From an uncultured Coriobacteriales bacterium (GTDB taxonomy: Bacteria > Actinomycetota > Coriobacteriia > Coriobacteriales > UMGS124): a stretch of 11,577 nt of DNA. The stretch's first letter is position 1, and the number at the start of each line of letters is the position of its first letter. A model generated the notes under the pieces. The model saw only the letters and a program-made list of their open reading frames with translations, had not been told where the DNA came from and ran no database searches. Shown piece after piece: positions 1-6,597 of this stretch. The DNA lies in the NCBI GenBank assembly GCA_903789505.1, contig CAIFEU010000082.1, positions 1 to 11,577 on the forward strand, written 5' to 3'. The position numbers and the translations under genes are program-made.

Positions 1-1353
1 GGCGCGCTCGCGCTCCTGCTGGAGCTTCTTGCGCATGCGCTTGCCGGGCAGCTTCTCGCGCGGGTCGCGGGCGGGGTCGGGCTCGAAGGGGTCCTCGCCG
101 CGCCCGACGTCGGCGGCGTGCGGGTACTCCGGGATGACCTTGCCCATGAGCTGCTCGATGTCGCGCAGGTCGAGGTACTCGTCCTCGGTCACGAAGGTGA
201 GCGCCCATCCGTACTCGCCGGCGCGCCCCGTGCGCCCGATGCGGTGGATGTAGTCCTCGGCGTCGCTGGGGACGTCGAGGTTCACGACGTAGGCGACGTC
301 GGCGATGTCGATGCCGCGCGCCAGCACGTCGGTGGCGACGAGCACGTCGATCTCGCCGCTGGCGAAGCGCCGCAGGGCTGAGGTGCGCTGGCTCTGCGAG
401 CGGTCACCGTGGATGGGCGCGCACTCGACGCCCGCCTTGCGCAGCCTGCGCGCGATGCTGTCGGCGCGGTGCTTGCCGCGGCAGAACACGATCACGCGGG
501 AGCGCCCCTCGCGCCGCAGCACGTCGAGCAGGGCACCCACCTTTGCCTGGGCGGTCACGCCGAGGCAGTACTGCGTCACGGTCTCGGCGGCGGTTCCCTT
601 GGGTGCGATCTCGACGCGGGCGGGGTCGCGCACCAGCGTATGGGTGTTCGAGAGCACGTCGTCGGAGAGCGTGGCGGAGAACAGCAGCGTCTGGCGCTGT
701 GCGGGTGTCTTGGCAACGATCTTGCGCATCGACGGAATGAAACCCATGTCGAGCATGCGGTCTGCCTCGTCGAGCACGAGCACCTCGACGTGGCTCAGGT
801 TCGCGGTGCCCTCGCCCATGAGGTCGAGCAGGCGGCCCGGCGTGGCGACGAGCAGGTCGCAGCCGTGGGAGAGCGCCTTGCGCTGCGGCTCGTAGGAGAC
901 GCCGCCCACCACGGACGCACAGGTGTGATGGGTGTGCCGGCAGATTACCTGCGCCGTGGCCTCGATCTGCTGCGCGAGCTCGCGGGTCGGCGTGACAACG
1001 AGCATGAGCGGACCCTCGCCGTGGCCGGCGTGGCCCAGCCTGTCGAGCGTGGGCAGCAGGAACGCGGCGGTCTTGCCGGTGCCGGTCTGGGCCGCCGCCA
1101 TCACGTCGCGCCCGGTCAGGACAAGTGGAATCGCCTGCTCCTGGACGGGGGAAGGCTGCTCGTAGCCCAGGTCTGCCACCGCCTCGAGCATCGTGGGGGA
1201 GAGGCCGAGCTCGGCGAAGCCTCCCGCGGCGTCCGCCTCTTCTGGGCAGGCGTTACCTGCTTCCGCCCCGACATTGCCCCCGACGCGGGGAAGCGGCGCG
1301 ATCCCGTTCGCGCTCGGACGTTGGCTCGACTGACTGGCTTGCCTTCGCTGCAT
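1..1353 (-). CDS. DEAD-box ATP-dependent RNA helicase (C-terminus cut by window edge)
   Basis: This is an ATP-dependent RNA-unwinding enzyme of superfamily 2, RhlE/CsdA-like, acting in the cytoplasm on structured RNA or ribosome assembly. The frame is open to base 1 with no stop, so 451 residues are visible and the C-terminus lies outside. Motifs in order: a Q-motif with F46 and the SPVQ/EQAIP segment at about 68-76, Walker A AQTGTGKT at about 88-95, PTRELA, TPGR, DEAD at 195-198, SAT at 226-228, then in the second RecA domain ATDVLARGID and HRIGRTGRAG at about 370-379. After the core the chain turns basic (KLPGKRMRKKLQQ), a usual RNA-binding tail. The start is the only ATG before the Q-motif, at 1353. 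It has no good Shine-Dalgarno site, and the frame stays open upstream to a TAA at 1618-1620, so a GTG/TTG start further up is possible. The first 45 residues are low-complexity. The family call is firm, but the RhlE versus CsdA/DeaD subfamily is not resolved. Confidence 0.95.
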   Translation of the reverse strand, partial: MQRRQASQSSQRPSANGIAPLPRVGGNVGAEAGNACPEEADAAGGFAELGLSPTMLEAVADLGYEQPSPVQEQAIPLVLTGRDVMAAAQTGTGKTAAFLLPTLDRLGHAGHGEGPLMLVVTPTRELAQQIEATAQVICRHTHHTCASVVGGVSYEPQRKALSHGCDLLVATPGRLLDLMGEGTANLSHVEVLVLDEADRMLDMGFIPSMRKIVAKTPAQRQTLLFSATLSDDVLSNTHTLVRDPARVEIAPKGTAAETVTQYCLGVTAQAKVGALLDVLRREGRSRVIVFCRGKHRADSIARRLRKAGVECAPIHGDRSQSQRTSALRRFASGEIDVLVATDVLARGIDIADVAYVVNLDVPSDAEDYIHRIGRTGRAGEYGWALTFVTEDEYLDLRDIEQLMGKVIPEYPHAADVGRGEDPFEPDPARDPREKLPGKRMRKKLQQERERA

Positions 1354-1668
1354 GTGTGTCCAATCCGCGCGTGGCCGGCGGGCGGTGCCGCGGGCGCGCC
1401 CCTCGCGCTTCCGCGGGGCGTCCCGGTCGTCCGTCGCTTGTCGCGCGTCACTCGGGTGGTCTTGCGACCAGGTCTCTGTCCTTTGCGTGGGACGGCCCCT
1501 CAAGGGGGTGGTCGCCCCGGTCCTTTCTCTGCCCGGAGCCGTCGGGTGCCTCGCGCTCCCCGCGACGCCGGGCGTCCGGGCGCACCGACGCGATGGGGGG
1601 CGCCCGGGCAAAGCGAGTTATTCTAGCGCGTGGGTGCTCTGGGGAGAGGGGGACCGCTGCACCGCGGG
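1354..1668 (-). other. Non-coding gap; probable structured 5' leader of the helicase gene
   Basis: No credible gene lies in these 315 bases. Read on the minus strand, a TAGAAT hexamer (1625-1620, one mismatch to the -10 consensus) could place a transcript start near 1613. No clear -35 is visible. The resulting leader of about 260 bases would contain a strong stem with 8-bp arms CCGGGCGC/GCGCCCGG (1576-1607), a CCCC-TTGA-GGGG stem (1496-1507), and TGGTC-GCAA-GACCA (1457-1470), a stem capped by a GNRA tetraloop. Long structured leaders are known for cold-shock DEAD-box helicase genes such as csdA in E. coli, so post-transcriptional control is plausible. The 1576-1607 stem could instead be the terminator of the upstream dlt operon, although it lacks a following T run. 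I match it to no named RNA family. Confidence 0.4.
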
Positions 1669-3423
1669 CTATCCCGGGGTCTGGCGCGGGAGGCCGCGCA
1701 CGACCACGATCGCCCCCATCAGGACGGCGCAGGCGACGAGTGCCAGCGCACAGCCCCCGTAGGTCAGCGCCGCGTCGGGCACGAATGCGATGATCTCGCG
1801 CCAGGCCATCCCCACGTCCACGGTAGCCTGCTTCCACACCAGGGCGGCGTCCGAGGCGAACAGCGCGACGGCGGCAACCGCGACCGTAGACAGCGTCCTG
1901 GTCGCCCAGCGCCTGCGAAGCGCCCAGCCGATTAGCGGCGCCGCCACGAGCCCCACCGCCACGGCAGGGGCACACCTGCGCACGAGCTCGGCGTAGGTGG
2001 CGTTCGCCTGCCCGTGCAGGGTCGCGGGCCAGTCGCCGTCGACGTCGTCGGGGATGCTCCCGATTGCCGCGGAGACGACGCCGTCGGCAAGGGAGAAGAA
2101 CTCGTCGTCGCCCCCGTAGTTGTCGCTCGCGTCGCCCAGCACGACGATCGCGAGGTCGCGGTCGGGGATGACGACCATGCTCGCCACGAAGTTCTCGACC
2201 TCGCCCGCGTGCGACATCACGAGCTCGTCGTTGTCCCAGTAGTAGGTCGTCCATCCCATGCCGTAGTAGGTGTCGCCGTTGGGGTCCGGCACGCGGTCAT
2301 AGACCATCTCGTCGAGCGAGTCCTCGGAAATCACCTGCTCGCCGTCGTCGGACACGCCCTTGTTGAGGTACATGCGAAGGTACGCCTCCATGTCGGAGAG
2401 GCTCGCGTGCACGTACCCCGAGGCGGGCCCGCCCCAGGCGCCGTCCCCCGAGGGGTGGACGTACCCGTCGGCGACCGCGGTGCCGAAGTAGTTGCGATGG
2501 CCGACCTGGTTCTCCGTCCCCGAAGCGTTGGCGGTGTCTCCGGCGGAGGCGTCGTCCATGCCGAGCGGGCCGAAGACGTGGTCGCGCAGGTAGTCGCCGT
2601 ATGACTGTCCCGAGACGCTCTCGACGATGCGCCCGAGCAGGTCGTAGTTGGCGTTAGCGTACGAGAAGATGCCCAGCGTGTCGCTGACCTGTGCCTCGCG
2701 CAGCGACTCGTAGTAGCCGAAGCCGCTCGTCTGGTTGAGCAGCGAGCGCACCGTGACCTCGCGGGGGAAGTCGTACTCGGGCACGTAGGTCGTCGCGGGC
2801 TGGTCGAGGTCCACCTTGCCCTGCTCGACCAACTGCATGATTGCCAGGGCGGTGAACGACTTGCTGAGCGAGCCGATCGTGAAGGCGCTGTCGACGCTCG
2901 TGCAGTCGCCGACCGTGCCCTCGTAGAGAGTCCCCTGGGAGCTCACGACCGCGACGGCGACGCCGGGGACGCCGGTAGCCTCGAGGTTGGCGGCGAGATA
3001 CTCGTCGATGATCGAGTTGATCTCCTCTTGGGAGGGCCCCTGGTCGGAGTCGGCCGGCGGGTTCTCCCAGCTGCTGTCCCAGCCGCCCCAGGTGTCGTCG
3101 GCGGCGTCGCTGCCACTCGTCTCGTCGGTGGTGTCCTGGCCGGCGTTCTCGCCGTCTCCGGGCCTCACGGCGGTGTCGGTGTCCTCGATGGGGGGCGGGC
3201 TCTCCAGGGCCTCGCCGGGCGTGTCGGTCGGCATCGCCCACGCGGGCTGGGAGGGCGCCGCCACCTGCGCGAGCGCGCACGCGGCGCACAGCGCGGCGCA
3301 GGCGAGCAGCGCCCGGACGGGACGCCGCGCGGCGGCCCCGGGAAGGGCGCGTGCCACGGGGGCTGCCGCGTCTTCAGCGGCAGCCCTGCTGGGAGCGTTT
3401 GACCTCAAGCGTGAGAGAAGCAT
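1669..3423 (-). CDS. Secreted, membrane-anchored serine hydrolase (beta-lactamase/PBP-like), last gene of dlt operon
   Basis: A 584-residue enzyme of the serine beta-lactamase family (class C/FmtA/EstB type) acting outside the membrane. Residues 36-63 form a hydrophobic signal segment ending AWA, preceded by a long basic/Ala-rich n-region. Residues 64-130 are an acidic, Pro/Ser/Asp-rich linker. The catalytic domain spans about 132-455, with SLSK at 185-188 (nucleophile S185, K188), YAN at 255-257, and HAG at 405-407 in the place of the KTG triad. Three membrane helices follow at about 483-500, 512-530 and 555-576. The ATG lies one base after the stop of the DltX-like gene (TGA-C-ATG) without its own good ribosome site, so translation is probably coupled. 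Inference: placement at the end of a dlt operon suggests D-alanyl-teichoic acid as substrate, as for S. aureus FmtA, which removes D-Ala from teichoic acids. A DD-carboxypeptidase or general esterase is the alternative. Fold is sure, substrate unknown. Confidence 0.9.
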   Translation of the reverse strand: MLLSRLRSNAPSRAAAEDAAAPVARALPGAAARRPVRALLACAALCAACALAQVAAPSQPAWAMPTDTPGEALESPPPIEDTDTAVRPGDGENAGQDTTDETSGSDAADDTWGGWDSSWENPPADSDQGPSQEEINSIIDEYLAANLEATGVPGVAVAVVSSQGTLYEGTVGDCTSVDSAFTIGSLSKSFTALAIMQLVEQGKVDLDQPATTYVPEYDFPREVTVRSLLNQTSGFGYYESLREAQVSDTLGIFSYANANYDLLGRIVESVSGQSYGDYLRDHVFGPLGMDDASAGDTANASGTENQVGHRNYFGTAVADGYVHPSGDGAWGGPASGYVHASLSDMEAYLRMYLNKGVSDDGEQVISEDSLDEMVYDRVPDPNGDTYYGMGWTTYYWDNDELVMSHAGEVENFVASMVVIPDRDLAIVVLGDASDNYGGDDEFFSLADGVVSAAIGSIPDDVDGDWPATLHGQANATYAELVRRCAPAVAVGLVAAPLIGWALRRRWATRTLSTVAVAAVALFASDAALVWKQATVDVGMAWREIIAFVPDAALTYGGCALALVACAVLMGAIVVVRGLPRQTPG

Positions 3424-3424
3424 G

Positions 3425-3763
3425 TCAGAAGCCTGCGTAGATGAAGGTGGGCGGGGAGTCGAACCCCGAGAAGACCAGGAACCACACGAGCAGAAGCACC
3501 ATGCCGACCGCGGCGACGGCGCTGCCGAACCCGGTCAGCGCGGGGTGGCGGTTGCCGAACGCGATGATCGCGACGCGCGCGTTGGCGAACGGGGTGAGCG
3601 GCTTCTTCGGGCGCCTCGAGGCGCCGCGCGAGGCCGTGCGGGCAGGGGCGGTCGCGCTGGTGTCGCAGCCCGTCGCGCCCGCCAGTCCGGCGGGGCGATG
3701 CCTCGTTCCCTGCATGCCGCCCTCCCGCGGTCGCGCGTCGTCGCGCTGTTCTTCGAGCGGCAT
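3425..3763 (-). CDS. dltX: DltX-like protein with C-terminal FIYAGF carrier motif
   Basis: A small single-pass membrane protein, 112 residues from this start. The N-terminal 70 residues are Arg/Ala/Gly-rich and probably disordered in the cytoplasm. A short amphipathic stretch follows (KPLTPFANARVAIIAFGNRH), then a membrane helix at about 79-99. A brief outside segment ends exactly in F107-I-Y109-A-G-F112. Firmicute DltX proteins (about 50 residues) have one helix and end in FIYNEF-like sequence, and the pattern FxYxxF is kept here. In Firmicute work the tyrosine is proposed to carry D-alanine between DltB and DltD. I chose ATG 3763 because GGGAGG sits 8 bases upstream. ATG 3829 overlaps the dltD stop as ATGA and would give 134 residues. 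ATG 3715, also with GGGAGG nearby, would give 96. The size is twice the usual and the position after dltD, not before dltA, is odd. The DltX call rests on topology, motif and neighbours; no full-length similarity was tested. Confidence 0.75.
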   Translation of the reverse strand: MPLEEQRDDARPREGGMQGTRHRPAGLAGATGCDTSATAPARTASRGASRRPKKPLTPFANARVAIIAFGNRHPALTGFGSAVAAVGMVLLLVWFLVFSGFDSPPTFIYAGF

Positions 3764-3771
3764 ACGCGCCG

Positions 3772-3777
3772 CCTCCC
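3772..3777 (-). promoter_or_regulatory. Ribosome binding site GGGAGG of the DltX-like gene
   Basis: On the minus strand GAAGGGAGG ends 8 bases before ATG 3763. It is the best Shine-Dalgarno match in this stretch and decides the start in favour of 3763 over the ATGA-coupled ATG at 3829, which has none. Confidence 0.6.
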
Positions 3778-3825
3778 TTCCGTCTCGAGTCCGCCTGCCC
3801 TGCGTGAGCCCGTCGTCGGCGCCGG

Positions 3826-5196
3826 TCATGCCGTCGTCGCGGCCGTCGACCCCGAGTTGGTCGTCGAGCTCGAGTCGGCGGAGCTGGAGGTGTCGTCGAG
3901 CAGGGTCGTGAGCCCGGTGCCGGTGGTGCTCCCGTAGTTCCAGCCGCCCAGGAAGTCGTCGTCGACGCCGTTGATGAAATGATAGAACGCCTGCTCGATG
4001 CGCACCCACCCGCGCCAGCCGGGATGGACCGTGTCACACAGGAAGTACTTCTCGTACTCGCAGCTGGAGAAGTCGGCGTAGGTGGCGCCGGCGTTGTCGG
4101 AGATCTTGCGGATGCGAGCGTAGTAGGTCTGGCGCTCGTCGGAGGAGACCTCCTCCTTGTCGTACCACGTGCCGTGTACGGGCAGGATGATCACCAGCGG
4201 CTGCATCCCGACCTCGCGGCAGACCTCCAGGAAGTAGGTGAAGTCCTCGTACTCGGGCTCCGAGCGGCTGAAGACCTGCTTGTACTCGGAGTTGTACTTG
4301 GAGTTCCTGTTCCAGTAGTCGTCGTAGATGCCGTAGGAGTTGTTGGTGCATGCGGCGGCGCCGTCGGAGTCTGCCTGCTGCAGCAGCGCCGTCCAGTCCG
4401 GCTCGCCGGTGGGGGTCCCCACCTGGCGCGTCAGGCTCTTCTTGGGGGCGATGCTGACCATGTCCTCGATCTTGGTGCGCAGCTTGGTGAGCTCCTTCTC
4501 GTGCATCACCAGGTCGTTGATCGTGTCCAGGGGCGTGTCGTCGTTGGCCGCCTCGATCACCGAGTCGCTGATGCCGAGCGCCTTCACGCGCAGCCGCACG
4601 TAGTCGCGCGTCGTCTGCTGGATCTGCGGGTTGCGGCAGAAGGCACGGTACAGCTCGTAGGAGAAGACGGAGGGGAAGGCCGCCTGGTTGCCGTTGTTGC
4701 GGAAGAACCACTGCGGCGAGACGACGATCGCGCACTTGTCGCGGTCGACCTTGTCGCCGTAGGCGCCCGCGGCGATCGCCTGCCACAGGCACTGGTCGAA
4801 CGCCTCGCCGATGTAGGTCATGTCGACGCCGCAGCAGCTCTCTCCGAACACCGTCTGCGGGCACGTGGGAACGAGCTTCTGGGAGATGAAGAACTCCGAG
4901 GAGCCGAACGTGAGGTATCCGGTGTCGGACATGTTCTGCACCATGAAGTCGATGCACTGCGACTTCACGCCGCTCTTGTAGATGTAGTCGTACAGCCGCG
5001 ACGAGTCGGCCTTTCCCATGGCGGGCAGCAGCCGCTTGTCCGCCACGCCGAGCCCGAGCGCGCACGCCGCGAGCCCGGCGACGGCGCCGGTCAGCACCTC
5101 GCGGCGCGTGACGCCGCCGGCCTTCGCGCCCGCGCTCGCGTCGCCCCCGGCGCGCTCGCCCGAAGACGCGCCTGACGAAATCTCGCGCTCGCTCAT
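3826..5196 (-). CDS. dltD: DltD, teichoic acid D-alanyltransferase
   Basis: Extracellular membrane-anchored SGNH-like acyltransferase/esterase that completes D-alanine transfer to (lipo)teichoic acid; 456 residues. Residues 1-29 are polar, rich in Ser/Gly/Ala. T30-R-R-E-V-L-T precedes a hydrophobic segment (about 35-52), which serves as membrane anchor. Catalytic elements are visible: GSSEF at 98-102 (nucleophile probably S100) and DTVHPGWRGW at 388-397 (D388, H391), which corresponds to the family's DxxHxGWxGW block. The last 40 residues (about 417-456) are a Gly/Ser/Thr-rich low-complexity tail, beyond the usual family end. The start ATG 5196 overlaps the dltC stop as ATGA and no Shine-Dalgarno site is seen, so translation is coupled. 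An in-frame ATG at 5340 lies inside dltC and was not used. The stop overlaps ATG 3829 in the same way. The TRREVL motif is twin-arginine-like, which is unusual for DltD. Confidence 0.95.
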   Translation of the reverse strand: MSEREISSGASSGERAGGDASAGAKAGGVTRREVLTGAVAGLAACALGLGVADKRLLPAMGKADSSRLYDYIYKSGVKSQCIDFMVQNMSDTGYLTFGSSEFFISQKLVPTCPQTVFGESCCGVDMTYIGEAFDQCLWQAIAAGAYGDKVDRDKCAIVVSPQWFFRNNGNQAAFPSVFSYELYRAFCRNPQIQQTTRDYVRLRVKALGISDSVIEAANDDTPLDTINDLVMHEKELTKLRTKIEDMVSIAPKKSLTRQVGTPTGEPDWTALLQQADSDGAAACTNNSYGIYDDYWNRNSKYNSEYKQVFSRSEPEYEDFTYFLEVCREVGMQPLVIILPVHGTWYDKEEVSSDERQTYYARIRKISDNAGATYADFSSCEYEKYFLCDTVHPGWRGWVRIEQAFYHFINGVDDDFLGGWNYGSTTGTGLTTLLDDTSSSADSSSTTNSGSTAATTA

Positions 5197-5399
5197 GCCA
5201 TGCGCTTTTCGACTTGCTCGATGATCAGGTTCACGGTGTTCATCTCGTTGCGCGGGACCTCGGTCGGGGCGATCGAGACGCCGAACTCGTCCTCGATCGA
5301 GACCAGCAGCTCGACGGCGGCCATCGAGTCGAGCAGGCAAATGTCCTCGAGCAGGTCGAGCATGCGGCTCTCGAGCTCCTCGTGCGTCATGGTTGTCAT
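5193..5399 (-). CDS. dltC: DltC, D-alanyl carrier protein (short, loop 1 missing)
   Basis: Cytoplasmic acyl-carrier-type protein that takes D-alanine from DltA on a phosphopantetheine arm and hands it to DltB. Only 68 residues, against about 78-80 in the family. Helix I (about 5-20, HEELESRMLDLLEDI) is followed directly by LLDSM at 22-26, with S25 as the pantetheine attachment site. Family members have roughly 17 more residues here, the loop with the Asp/Leu/Phe-rich stretch before the DS motif. The rest matches well: AVELLVSIEDEFGV, then PTEVPRNEMNTVNLI, then a final helix. ATG 5399 was chosen because AGGAG lies 9 bases upstream, inside the end of dltB, 4 bases after its stop. A second ATG (residue 4) is possible. 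Identity is clear from the C-terminal two thirds and operon place. Whether the shortened protein folds and works is open. Confidence 0.92.
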   Translation of the reverse strand: MTTMTHEELESRMLDLLEDICLLDSMAAVELLVSIEDEFGVSIAPTEVPRNEMNTVNLIIEQVEKRMA

Positions 5400-5403
5400 T
5401 GCG

Positions 5404-6576
5404 CTACGCTCCTCTCACAATCAGCGAAATCTGCCCTGAGAACAGGGCGAACCCCAGGAACACCAGCTGCATCGTCACGAACCAGGACACAAGCCGGTAG
5501 CACACGCCCATGTGGTGGCGCTTGTAGAACTTGGTCTTGCTCCACCACTCGAACGCCGCCAGCAGCACGCCATGGTACAGGCCGTACAGCAGATAGTCCG
5601 CGGTGAGGCCGTGCCACGCGCCCATCAGCAGCATGTTCGCGACCATCGCCACCTGCGAGGTGCGCAGCCGGGCCTTCTTTCCCTTGAACACGTGGTGGCG
5701 CACCATCGTGCGCGCCAGGCGCATAAAGACGAAGTCGCGCAGCCACCACGACAGCGTGATGTGCCAGCGGTTCCAGAAGTCGCGGATGTCAATCGCGGCG
5801 AACGGGGCGCGGAAGTTGCGCGGCACGCGCACCCCCAGGCAGTAGCCGGCGCCCATCGCCATCATCGAGTAGCCTGCGAAGTCGAAGAACAGGTACAGGC
5901 CGTAGACGTAGGCGGTCTTGACCTGGTGGACGAGCTCGTTGTGGAACGGGACGGTCGAGACGAACGCGGTGGGGTTGTACTGCCCGTACAGGACGGCGGC
6001 GATCACCATCTTGTAGACCATGCCCGCCAGAATCAGCAGGATGCCGCGGCCGAGCATGCCCGCGTACTCGTCGCGGGAGCGCGTGGCGTGGAGGTCCTCG
6101 ACGAAGCGCCGCGAGCGGTCGATGGGGCCGGACGTGAACGTGGGGAAGAACGCGACGAAGTACAGGTAGTCGAGCAGGCTCATGCGCTCGATCAGCCCGT
6201 CGTGCGTCTCGACGAGCACCTGCACTGCGCGGAACGTCAGATACGATATGCCGATGAACCCGATCGACGCCACCGACATCGCGCCGCACACCTTCACGGC
6301 GACGAGCGGCGCGATCGTGAGCAGCAGCGTCGTCACGAACAGCAGCTTGCTCTTGGGCCGGCTCATCAGCGCCTGGGCGCAGCCGCAGGCGAGCGCCAGG
6401 AACGCCGCCGCCCACATGCCCTGCGTCGGCTCCCTGAGGAACAGGCAGACGAGCATCACCACGGAGGCGCAGAACCCGTAGCCGCGCAGCGAGCGACCGC
6501 TCAGCCCCAGGATCGCCGCACCGCAGATGATGACCGCAAGCACGACGAAGAAGCTCGCGTCCGAATAGAACGACAT
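5404..6576 (-). CDS. dltB: DltB, MBOAT-family D-alanyl transporter/transferase
   Basis: Polytopic membrane O-acyltransferase (MBOAT fold) that accepts D-alanine from holo-DltC on the cytoplasmic side and passes it outward to the DltX/DltD step. It has 390 residues, close to the usual family length, and many hydrophobic helices. The MBOAT signature is visible: FVAFFPTFTSGPIDR at about 140-154, FDFAGYSMMAMG at 231-242, the DFWNRWHITLSWWLRDF block at 266-282 with H272, and MGAWHGL at 318-324 with H322 as the presumed catalytic histidine. The ATG at 6576 has AGGAG 9 bases upstream, and the gap to the dltA stop is 21 bases. It ends in TAG at 5404-5406, four bases before dltC, whose ribosome site lies inside this gene's last codons. 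Nothing looks broken. Confidence 0.96.
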   Translation of the reverse strand: MSFYSDASFFVVLAVIICGAAILGLSGRSLRGYGFCASVVMLVCLFLREPTQGMWAAAFLALACGCAQALMSRPKSKLLFVTTLLLTIAPLVAVKVCGAMSVASIGFIGISYLTFRAVQVLVETHDGLIERMSLLDYLYFVAFFPTFTSGPIDRSRRFVEDLHATRSRDEYAGMLGRGILLILAGMVYKMVIAAVLYGQYNPTAFVSTVPFHNELVHQVKTAYVYGLYLFFDFAGYSMMAMGAGYCLGVRVPRNFRAPFAAIDIRDFWNRWHITLSWWLRDFVFMRLARTMVRHHVFKGKKARLRTSQVAMVANMLLMGAWHGLTADYLLYGLYHGVLLAAFEWWSKTKFYKRHHMGVCYRLVSWFVTMQLVFLGFALFSGQISLIVRGA

Positions 6577-6597
6577 CTTCTCAGGCTCCTCGCGCTT

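Noticed and set aside
1576..1607. CCGGGCGC/GCGCCCGG stem as an intrinsic terminator of the dlt operon
   Set aside because: No T run after the stem on the minus strand and it lies past a possible helicase promoter, so I left it within the leader entry instead of calling it a terminator.
409..1626. 405-codon plus-strand frame over the helicase
   Set aside because: Antisense to helicase motifs (DEAD, SAT, HRIGRTGR); its own translation has no recognisable features.
5197..5340. Upstream start for dltD
   Set aside because: It would lie within dltC and add 48 Arg/Asp-rich residues read out of frame from dltC; the ATGA overlap at 5196 is the natural start.
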